A DNA stretch of 56,152 bases, taken from a virus. Made by a program: the position numbers and the translations under genes. The DNA lies in the IMG/VR virus record IMGVR_UViG_3300006737_007029, positions 1 to 56,152 of that record. One strand, written 5' to 3'. Position 1 is the first letter of the stretch; every line of letters begins with the position of its first letter. Positions 1 through 6,937 of this stretch are shown piece after piece. The notes beneath the pieces were generated by a model. It was not told where the DNA came from and did no database searches. It was given only the letters and a program-made list of their open reading frames with translations.

Positions 1-411
1 ACTGTGTTCTCTATGCATAGAAGTAATAAAAAACCACTCTACGATGATATACATCCTACACCTTTAGACCAATGGAGATTTACCAATGAGGTAGTTGCCC
101 CTTATATTGGTTTGCCTAAGAAAGACAGTGTGCCTGAGATAGTGAAAGAACATGAAAAACTTGTTCGGGGGAAAAGAACTAAATTTATGGATCCAGATAT
201 GTCAAATTATTCGCACCGTGACAAACCTACATATTTCAATATCACTAAGAATATGGACCCATTTGCAACAGATCTATTTCATATTGATACAACTTCTACA
301 GCAGTAACCAATACAAAAATGGCTTTACATAATTGGGACATAAGAGGATTCGACGAAAAACAGGAACCTAAATGGTTCGATTCTATGATTACCCGAATAT
401 TTAAATTGTAA
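1..411 (+). CDS. Unknown phage protein, 5' end probably outside the window
   Basis: I do not recognise this protein. The frame is open to the left edge of the window. A GTG at 4 and an ATG at 13 are possible starts, but the few bases before them hold no ribosome binding site, so the gene may begin further upstream. The readable product of about 135 residues is soluble in character, without membrane segments or signal peptide. It is rich in Asp, Lys and aromatic residues and has a His-rich stretch in the middle (SNYSHRDKPTYF). It ends 87 bases before the ATPase gene and a promoter lies between them, so it belongs to a separate upstream transcription unit. Coding is supported by the uninterrupted frame in a gene-dense region with no competing frame. 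Confidence 0.6.
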   Translation, partial: TVFSMHRSNKKPLYDDIHPTPLDQWRFTNEVVAPYIGLPKKDSVPEIVKEHEKLVRGKRTKFMDPDMSNYSHRDKPTYFNITKNMDPFATDLFHIDTTSTAVTNTKMALHNWDIRGFDEKQEPKWFDSMITRIFKL

Positions 412-439
412 GTTGTTGATCTAATTGGTTTTTATTCGG

Positions 440-467
440 TTGACTCTCCCTAGTTTGGTATTATAAT
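440..467 (+). promoter_or_regulatory. Sigma70-type promoter upstream of the MoxR-like ATPase
   Basis: TTGACT at 440-445 and a perfect TATAAT at 462-467 are separated by 16 bases. The predicted start near 474 gives a leader of about 25 bases containing an AAAGGTGAG Shine-Dalgarno at 487-495, five bases before the ATG at 499. It should be read by host RNA polymerase, unlike the TAAATA-type late boxes in the structural region. Confidence 0.65.
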
Positions 468-498
468 AGAACTATATTAACTTAACAAAGGTGAGCAG

Positions 499-1584
499 AT
501 GAGCAAAACAGTAGAAACAACAAGACAAATTGGACCAACCCAGGTCATTACAGCCTTAAAACATTGTATTGATCTTAAGAGACCATGCATGGTATGGGGT
601 GCACCTGGTATTGGAAAATCCGACATTGTTAAACAAATTGGTGAGGTTGAAAAACGTGAAGTGATAGATATCAGACTTCCATTGTGGGAGCCAACAGATA
701 TTAAAGGTATTCCATTTTACAATTCAAAATCAAATTTAATGGAATGGGCACCACCAATTGAATTACCAAGTGATCCTAAGAGCACTGCAATTTTATTCTT
801 AGATGAGATTAATGCGGCACCTCCGGCAGTACAGGCGGCGGCTTATCAACTTATATTGAACAGACAGGTTGGTGCTTACAAATTGCCAGAAGGTGTGTCG
901 ATTGTAGCGGCTGGTAACAGAGAGACAGACAGAGGCGTAACATTTAGAATGCCTGCTCCGTTGTCTAACAGATTTGTACACTTGGAAATGAAAGTTGATT
1001 TTGAAGATTGGTTTGAATGGGCAACTTTGAACAATATACATCCGGATGTGGTAGGATACATTACATTCACAAAACAAGATTTGTATGACTTCGATCCTAA
1101 AGGTTCTAGTAAGGCATTTGCTACTCCTAGAACTTGGTCGTTCGTGAGTCAATTACTTACAGAATCCCTGCCTGAGACATCACTCACCGATCTCGTAGCA
1201 GGTGCAGTAGGGGAAGGTTTGGCAATCAAATTTATGGCTCATCGTAAAATTGCGTCAGACCTTCCTAATCCTACAGACATACTAAGCGGTAAAGTAAAAG
1301 AGATGAAGAAGAAAACAGAAGTAAGTGGACAATATTCACTAGCAGTGAGTATGTGTTATGAACTTAAAGAGTCGGCCGATAAAAAAGACAAAGACTTTGA
1401 CAAGAAAGCAGACTGCTTCTTAAACTTTATGATGGACAACTTTGACACTGAACTAACAGTGATGGGTGCCAAGATTGCTTTATCCACTTATAAACTGCCA
1501 ATGAAGCCTAGTAAATTAAAATCCTTTACTAAGTTCCACAAACAATTTGGAAAGTATGTTGTAGCGAGTATGGAAAATGCATAA
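499..1584 (+). CDS. MoxR-type AAA+ ATPase
   Basis: An AAA+ ATPase of the MoxR group, which usually acts as a ring-shaped chaperone together with a VWA-domain partner. Walker A is GAPGIGKS at residues 34-41. Walker B is ILFLDEIN at 98-105. A sensor-1 asparagine is in AAGNRE (N140), followed by SNRF near 156-159, the usual arginine-finger region. The length of 361 residues is normal for the group. The start at 499 is fixed by a good Shine-Dalgarno. The stop overlaps the start of the next gene by eight bases, so the ATPase and its VWA/metallopeptidase-like partner are translationally coupled. That pairing recurs in bacteria and in marine T4-like phages. The substrate in the phage is unknown; roles in assembly or in remodelling host complexes have only been guessed. 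Confidence 0.9.
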   Translation: MSKTVETTRQIGPTQVITALKHCIDLKRPCMVWGAPGIGKSDIVKQIGEVEKREVIDIRLPLWEPTDIKGIPFYNSKSNLMEWAPPIELPSDPKSTAILFLDEINAAPPAVQAAAYQLILNRQVGAYKLPEGVSIVAAGNRETDRGVTFRMPAPLSNRFVHLEMKVDFEDWFEWATLNNIHPDVVGYITFTKQDLYDFDPKGSSKAFATPRTWSFVSQLLTESLPETSLTDLVAGAVGEGLAIKFMAHRKIASDLPNPTDILSGKVKEMKKKTEVSGQYSLAVSMCYELKESADKKDKDFDKKADCFLNFMMDNFDTELTVMGAKIALSTYKLPMKPSKLKSFTKFHKQFGKYVVASMENA

Positions 1585-2764
1585 GTCAGCAGTAGAAGAA
1601 AAACTGGTCACAGCCAGAATATCATTGTTGTTAAAGAAACCTTTCTTTGGCAACATGGCTACAAGGTTGGTATTGAAAGAAACTCCAGGATTGCCAACTG
1701 CGGCCACTGATGGAAAACATTTATATTACAATGCAGACTTTATCAATCAACTAGATGTAAAACAAGTTGAGTTTTTGATCTGTCATGAAGTGCTTCATGT
1801 TGCATTTGAACACATGCTAAGAAGAGGTGAACGAGATCCACAAGGATGGAATGTTGCGGCAGATTATGCAATCAACACTCTGATCATTAATGAAAATATT
1901 GGCAGACCACCCACAGGCGATTTGGCTCCATTATATGATCCACAGTATGACGGCCTAAGTGCAGAACAAATTTATGAAAAATTAAGTGATCACCAAAAAC
2001 AACAAAAAACTTTAGATGTACATCTTGACCTAGATAAGGGTGAAGCAACCATTGAAAACAAAGACGGAACAAAACAAACTATCAAAATCGGCGAAGGCAT
2101 GAGTAAGGCTGAACAAGATCAACTGAAAGATGAAATAAAAAACAGTCTGATACAATCGGCCAAGGCGGCTGAATCATCTGGTGCTGGTAATGTTCCTGTA
2201 GGACTTGAAAGATTGATAACAGATATTACTGCTCCAAAACTAGACTGGAGACAGATGCTTAGAACTTCTATCAAAAGTCAGATCAAAAACAATTATACAT
2301 GGACACGACCATCTAGAAAAATGTATTCCACAAATGCAGTATTACCTGGACTAGATGTAGACAATGAACTTGACGTTCATGTTGCTATAGACACATCAGG
2401 ATCAATTGACAACAAGATGTTGCAAGATTTCTTAGGTGAGATAAATGGGATCAAAGATGAATTTGATGATTACAAAATCAGAGTATGGTGTTTTGATACA
2501 GACGTACATGCTGATGAAACATTTGAAACATGGGATGGCAAAGAACTTGAAGATTACCAACCCGCTGGATATGGTGGTACTGACATTTCAGTAAATTGGA
2601 AATACATGCAAGATGAAGAAATACGTCCATCCATGTTAGTGGTTTTTACAGATGGTGAAACTTGGGACCAATGGGGTGATCCAGATCATTGTGATACACT
2701 TTGGGTTATACACAGTGGAGATCATGTAAAACCACCTTTTGGACAAACCGTTTATTATTCTTGA
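1577..2764 (+). CDS. VWA-like / metallopeptidase-like protein (DUF2201 type), MoxR partner
   Basis: A 395-residue protein with two recognisable parts. The N-terminal half carries a zinc-protease-like HEVLH motif at 70-74 followed by a helical region (WNVAADYAIN), as in the putative metallopeptidase domain that precedes VWA-like domains in DUF2201 proteins. The C-terminal part is VWA-like, with the metal-site motif DTSGS at 272-276, GGTD at 333-336 and FTDGE near 357-361. The two are joined by an acidic, charged linker (about 140-200). Its start lies inside the end of the ATPase gene, which implies coupled translation. By analogy with MoxR/VWA pairs it probably positions or recruits the target of the ATPase. 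Whether the HExxH site is an active protease cannot be judged from the sequence. Confidence 0.85.
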   Translation: MHKSAVEEKLVTARISLLLKKPFFGNMATRLVLKETPGLPTAATDGKHLYYNADFINQLDVKQVEFLICHEVLHVAFEHMLRRGERDPQGWNVAADYAINTLIINENIGRPPTGDLAPLYDPQYDGLSAEQIYEKLSDHQKQQKTLDVHLDLDKGEATIENKDGTKQTIKIGEGMSKAEQDQLKDEIKNSLIQSAKAAESSGAGNVPVGLERLITDITAPKLDWRQMLRTSIKSQIKNNYTWTRPSRKMYSTNAVLPGLDVDNELDVHVAIDTSGSIDNKMLQDFLGEINGIKDEFDDYKIRVWCFDTDVHADETFETWDGKELEDYQPAGYGGTDISVNWKYMQDEEIRPSMLVVFTDGETWDQWGDPDHCDTLWVIHSGDHVKPPFGQTVYYS

Positions 2765-2790
2765 CAATCACTCCTTAGATAAATTATAAT
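2761..2790 (+). promoter_or_regulatory. Sigma70-type promoter for the 2820-6937 gene group
   Basis: A perfect TTGACA at 2761-2766, overlapping the stop codon of the upstream gene, and a perfect TATAAT at 2785-2790 are separated by 18 bases. A second TATAAT-like sequence follows near 2800. The leader carries AAGGAG at 2809-2814, five bases before the ATG at 2820. All five genes from 2820 to 6937 overlap or are spaced by a few bases, so this is the likely promoter for the set, including the sugar cassette. Confidence 0.65.
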
Positions 2791-2819
2791 GTACATATAT
2801 TATAATATAAGGAGACTTT

Positions 2820-3098
2820 ATGTCAGAAGAAACACAAACAGAAGCAACTGTTCCGCAAGATGGTACAGTTACTACTCCACAAGCAGAGGCGCCAGCACTG
2901 ACTGTGGCAGACTTGAGAAACTTAAGAACTATTATTGATATCTCATCGCAACGAGGTGCATTCAAAGGTGCTGAACTAGGTACTATTGGATCAGTCTTTG
3001 ATAAGTTAGATGCTTTCTTAAAATCAGTTGATGCCAAAGAAGAGGCACAAAAACAAGCAGAAGCACCAGCAGAAACAACTGCAGAGGAGAAATCATGA
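2820..3098 (+). CDS. Small acidic phage protein of unknown function
   Basis: A 92-residue protein. The central part (about residues 28-70, with TIIDISSQRGAFKG and GSVFDKLDAF) looks like a compact helical domain. It is flanked by low-complexity tails rich in Glu, Ala, Thr and Gln. From memory, similar short proteins with the same central pattern occur in marine T4-like phages, but their function is not known. Expression is well supported by a consensus promoter, an AAGGAG site five bases before the ATG, and a stop that overlaps the next start by four bases (ATGA). Confidence 0.8.
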   Translation: MSEETQTEATVPQDGTVTTPQAEAPALTVADLRNLRTIIDISSQRGAFKGAELGTIGSVFDKLDAFLKSVDAKEEAQKQAEAPAETTAEEKS

Positions 3099-3682
3099 AA
3101 CACATAGGACAATTAAAATCCACTGGAAGTAAAGTGATTATTATCAATAGAACTTTACCAGGTGATCCAATGTCTTCATTAGTGATCGATAAGGATGCAC
3201 TCAGACCATTCGAAGAGGATCAAGTGATGGGGTTATTGGAATCCAATGATGGGCAAAACGCATTTGAGTTTGCACACATACTAGGAAGAATGAGAATGCC
3301 ATTAGAAGATTCATTAGATCCAAATGAAGCATCAGCGGCCAACTCTATACAGGGAATTTCAGTACTTGAACATTTGCACAACAAAGGATTGTTGATTAAA
3401 CAATCAACTGAAAATGTGTTAGTGACAGAAGAAGGTGCTGATGCAATTCAATTGGACAAATTAAACGAATTGATTGCAGAACAAAAGGGTGTTAGAGTAG
3501 AAGGTCTTGCAATACAGGCTGACACAAACGAACAAGGTGATTCTAGAAAAACAGAAGCAAAATTGATGATCAATAGAGCAAACAAACTAGAAGAACAAAT
3601 GTTGGCTATGAGGGAAAGAGCATATGAACTTGATCCTGAACTAAGACCTAAAAAAGGACGACCTAAGAAGTCCGCGGAATAA
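3095..3682 (+). CDS. Conserved-type phage protein of unknown function with AT-hook-like C-terminus
   Basis: A 195-residue protein that I cannot assign. It begins with a short beta-rich section (GSKVIIINRTLPGD), followed by helical and acidic segments. The last residues are strongly basic (PKKGRPKK), which resembles an AT-hook core (GRP flanked by Lys/Arg) and could bind the minor groove of AT-rich DNA; that reading is inference. The first residues recall a short protein found beside the preceding gene in other marine T4-like phages. It is coupled to the upstream gene by an ATGA overlap, and the sugar cassette follows after six bases, so the three groups share a transcript. Confidence 0.8.
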   Translation: MKHIGQLKSTGSKVIIINRTLPGDPMSSLVIDKDALRPFEEDQVMGLLESNDGQNAFEFAHILGRMRMPLEDSLDPNEASAANSIQGISVLEHLHNKGLLIKQSTENVLVTEEGADAIQLDKLNELIAEQKGVRVEGLAIQADTNEQGDSRKTEAKLMINRANKLEEQMLAMRERAYELDPELRPKKGRPKKSAE

Positions 3683-3688
3683 TCCGTA

Positions 3689-4606
3689 ATGAAGATCCTT
3701 ATATTTGGTGGTGCTGGATTTATCGGGCACCACCTAGTAAACTATTTGCAAAAGGATCACCAGATTTGTGTATACGATAATTTCACTTTATTTGGTATTG
3801 AAAACGAAACTATCAAACAAAAGATTATAAGTTCAAGAATTCAAAATTGGAACAATGTCAATACTATTAATGGATCAATACTTGAGCGAAGCAAAATCGA
3901 TTCATTGTATGCAGACTTTCAACCAGACGTTGTAATAAATCTTGCATCATATCCAAGAGTAAGTTTAGTTGAACAATATCCAACTGTGGCCTCAGAAACA
4001 ATGATCACAGGATTAGTAAACACTTTTTCTTACAAGCCAAAAAAATACATCTTGTTCAGCAGTTCAAATGTTTATGGAAACTATCAAGACGATGCAGATG
4101 AAAACAGTTTGTGTTCGCCTATAAATCTGTATGGCAGTCTAAAACTGACACAAGAAAAACTGTTAAAAGCAATTACAAGAGATAGTGTTGATTATGTTAT
4201 TTTCAGACCAATTTGCGTGTTTGGAGATTATGATATTGCTGATAGACTTATGCCTAAATTTATAAAGTCTGCATTACAAGATCAAGATATATTTTATGCA
4301 CAAGATTCTACAACAGACATCACATATGTAAAAGACCTTATTGAAGCGGTGAATCTTACATTGAAAGATACTGTAAAAAATGAAACTTTCAATATCAGTA
4401 GTGAACAAACATTTACTATAAAAAAAATTGCAGAGTCTGTGGTTGCTTTTTACAACAGTAAAAGCAAAGTATTGCCTGTAAACAGAGAAAAATATTTTCC
4501 TAATCGTGGAGCATTAAATATATCAAAACTGAAATCAATTGGTTATTCTAGTAAGTTTGATTTGAAAGAAGCATTAGAAGACATTGATCACGAGACAATA
4601 TTATGA
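3689..4606 (+). CDS. NAD-dependent epimerase/dehydratase (extended SDR)
   Basis: A nucleotide-sugar-modifying short-chain dehydrogenase of the extended type. The Rossmann signature GGAGFIG is at 7-13, an acidic residue that would hold the NAD ribose is in VYDN (D30), and the catalytic residues are SSS at 124-126 and Y148-x3-K152. FRPICVFG near 172-179 is the usual substrate-side motif. At 305 residues it is full length. The family covers UDP- or TDP-sugar 4-epimerases, 4,6-dehydratases and 4-reductases, and the sequence alone does not separate these. The stop overlaps the start of the aminotransferase (ATGA), making a coupled SDR-aminotransferase-radical SAM cassette. The likely role is to make or interconvert the keto-sugar or deoxysugar used by the next enzymes. 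Confidence 0.9.
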   Translation: MKILIFGGAGFIGHHLVNYLQKDHQICVYDNFTLFGIENETIKQKIISSRIQNWNNVNTINGSILERSKIDSLYADFQPDVVINLASYPRVSLVEQYPTVASETMITGLVNTFSYKPKKYILFSSSNVYGNYQDDADENSLCSPINLYGSLKLTQEKLLKAITRDSVDYVIFRPICVFGDYDIADRLMPKFIKSALQDQDIFYAQDSTTDITYVKDLIEAVNLTLKDTVKNETFNISSEQTFTIKKIAESVVAFYNSKSKVLPVNREKYFPNRGALNISKLKSIGYSSKFDLKEALEDIDHETIL

Positions 4607-5748
4607 AGTTACCTATAGAGTTTACAGATTTACAATCACAGTATCAAGAGTGCAAACATGATATTGATCAAGCAGTGCAAGAAGTGTTAGACACAAACAA
4701 TTTTATTACTGGCAATGCAGTGTTTGGAACCACAACAGGATATCGAGACACATTAGAACAAATGATCATGGACTACATAGGTTGTGAATCAGTTGCATCA
4801 TGTGGCAGTGGTACAATGGCATTGATAATTGCTTTGAAGGCCTGTGGCATTGGCCCAGGTGATGAAGTTATAGTTCCTAGTCATACATTTGTCAGTACTC
4901 CAGAATCTATTGCAGTGGTTGGTGCAAAACCTGTGTTTGTTGACATCGATGACTACTATCACATAGACATAGACAAAATTGAACATGCTATCACTGATAA
5001 AACAAAAGCAATTCTGTTTGTAGACATATATGGACAATCACCAGACATAAACAAGATTATCGAAATAAAAAACAAACACAATTTGTATTTGATTGAAGAT
5101 GCCGCTCAGGCATTTGGTTCAGACTATTTAGGAACCAAGTTAGGCGCTGTACAAGGAGTCGACCTTGCTTGTGTAAGTTTCAATCCGGTAAAAAATTTAG
5201 GGGCCATTGGAGATGCTGGTTGTGTAATGGGCAGAAAAGATTTAATCGAAGAATGCAAAATGTATAGAGATCATGGAAGACGTGTTAGATTCGAATATGA
5301 AAAAATTGGTTACAACACAAGGATTGATAATATTCAAGCGGCTGTGTTGTGTGCAAAACTTCCTTATCTGGATAAATGGATGGATAAGAAACAAGAAATT
5401 TGTAGAAAATATAATGATGCATTCAAAGATGTCAAAGGCATAATAAAAACGTTGCCAGAAGTTCCATGGAGCAAGATGACATTCTACGTTTATAATATCC
5501 AAGTAGAAAGACGTGACGAATTAATGCAATGGCTCAAGGATCAAGAAATTTACACAAACATACACTTTAGACATCCTTGTCATGTGTTTGAGCCTTACCA
5601 TAATGGCGTACGGCATCCTTTACCTATCACTGAGCAAGTGAGCAAACACATTGTGAGTTTGCCTTCAAGTCAACACCTCGACACAGATCAACAGGATTAT
5701 ATAATACAAAAGGTTAAGGAATTCTATCACAATGAGATTAGGGTATAA
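4603..5748 (+). CDS. DegT/DnrJ/EryC1/StrS-family PLP aminotransferase
   Basis: A sugar aminotransferase that installs an amino group on a nucleotide-linked keto-sugar using PLP. Visible family features are the cofactor-phosphate loop CGSGTMAL at 67-74, the PLP-pyridine contact EDAAQA at 165-170 with D166, and the Schiff-base lysine K197 in SFNPVKNLGAIGDAG. The C-terminal IHFRHPCH region corresponds to the substrate loop of the family. The length of 381 residues is normal. Four bases of overlap with the SDR gene and 17 with the radical SAM gene mean the three are made together. A keto-sugar from the SDR could be the substrate. The exact product (3-amino or 4-amino sugar) cannot be deduced. Confidence 0.92.
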   Translation: MKLPIEFTDLQSQYQECKHDIDQAVQEVLDTNNFITGNAVFGTTTGYRDTLEQMIMDYIGCESVASCGSGTMALIIALKACGIGPGDEVIVPSHTFVSTPESIAVVGAKPVFVDIDDYYHIDIDKIEHAITDKTKAILFVDIYGQSPDINKIIEIKNKHNLYLIEDAAQAFGSDYLGTKLGAVQGVDLACVSFNPVKNLGAIGDAGCVMGRKDLIEECKMYRDHGRRVRFEYEKIGYNTRIDNIQAAVLCAKLPYLDKWMDKKQEICRKYNDAFKDVKGIIKTLPEVPWSKMTFYVYNIQVERRDELMQWLKDQEIYTNIHFRHPCHVFEPYHNGVRHPLPITEQVSKHIVSLPSSQHLDTDQQDYIIQKVKEFYHNEIRV

Positions 5749-6937
5749 ACATACCAAAGGCGAAGATCAAGCAAACAAATACTGGAACAACACAATATTA
5801 CCGTTGTTAAACAATGGTTCTTTGTCACATGCAGTAAACAACACTTACAAATATCCTAATCGTATAGGTTTGTATCCAGGCCTTAACTGTCAATTCTTTT
5901 GTACCTTTTGCGGAAGAAACTATGATGCAAAGTATGAACGATCAATTGCGGATGACAGTTTAGATGTTTTCAAAAGTATCATTGATCAAGATCCTAAGTC
6001 AGACGAAAATTGGCAAGACCGATTCCGAATAAGTGGAGGATTAGAACCTTTGACAAATCCTCATATAGGAGAGATTATACGTTACGGAAATTCAAAAGGC
6101 TTTAAAATGCAACTGTACACTAACGGTTATGCATTAACCGAAAACTTTATAGATAAGCAGATTGGTCTGCTAGACCTAGAAGTGATGCGTGTAAGTCTCT
6201 ATGGATATGATGATCAAAGTTATTATTCAGTCACAAAAAACAATAAGTCACACAAAATGGTTTTAAAAAACTTACAGAATTTTTGTAAACGTATGTCAGA
6301 GTCAGACAAACCTTTACGACTAGGAGTCAACTGGATTATACTACCCGGTCATAGCAATGATTTAAAAAAAGTTTTCCGTATGATCAAACAAATTAATGCA
6401 GTCAGTGACTTCAAAATATCATTCATCACACTACGTGAAGATTTCAGCCAAAGTAACAATTATATTTCCAATGTTGAAAGAAGTACTCTACACAATATAT
6501 TTTTAGAAGTTGAAGAAGAATGTGCAAATGACGATGACATGAAACATCTACACATTGATTATGGTTACGCACTACATCCTGTAAGACATGGATTAATCGA
6601 CGGGCCAATCAAAATGGCAAACTATGAACAAATGGATGGATATGGGTTCCCGCAAGTTGCGTCTGCTGTAGACAGTCTGGGCAATCAATATGTGTATCAT
6701 GAAAGTGGATTCCTTGACAGGCCAGGCAGTGATAGATATATCATTGGAAACGTCAAACAAGATTCGATTGAAGATATTGTTAAAAGACATTTGTCTGGGC
6801 CTGGAATAAAACCACGACCTTTTGATGTAGGATTTTTGGATGCATTTGATCACACCATAACATTATTAGTGGATGAAGCCAAAAATGCAGGCAATAGTTG
6901 GTTGGAAAAACTAGAACTTAAATGGAAACCTTATTGA
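5732..6937 (+). CDS. Radical SAM enzyme of the sugar cassette
   Basis: A 401-residue radical SAM protein. The [4Fe-4S]/SAM motif is C53-x3-C57-x2-C60 (NCQFFCTFCG). It is followed by ISGGLEPL, the glycine-rich SAM-contact strand, and VSLYG on a later strand of the partial TIM barrel. The C-terminus (GSDRYIIGNVKQDSIEDIV) looks like the end of SPASM-type proteins, but the cysteines of an auxiliary cluster are absent. Its position immediately after a DegT aminotransferase recalls the DesI-DesII pair of deoxyaminosugar pathways, in which a radical SAM enzyme deaminates the amino sugar. That is an analogy from context, not from specific residues. The 3' end overlaps the convergent repeat-protein gene by 20 bases, with no terminator hairpin between them. 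Confidence 0.88.
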   Translation: MRLGYKHTKGEDQANKYWNNTILPLLNNGSLSHAVNNTYKYPNRIGLYPGLNCQFFCTFCGRNYDAKYERSIADDSLDVFKSIIDQDPKSDENWQDRFRISGGLEPLTNPHIGEIIRYGNSKGFKMQLYTNGYALTENFIDKQIGLLDLEVMRVSLYGYDDQSYYSVTKNNKSHKMVLKNLQNFCKRMSESDKPLRLGVNWIILPGHSNDLKKVFRMIKQINAVSDFKISFITLREDFSQSNNYISNVERSTLHNIFLEVEEECANDDDMKHLHIDYGYALHPVRHGLIDGPIKMANYEQMDGYGFPQVASAVDSLGNQYVYHESGFLDRPGSDRYIIGNVKQDSIEDIVKRHLSGPGIKPRPFDVGFLDAFDHTITLLVDEAKNAGNSWLEKLELKWKPY

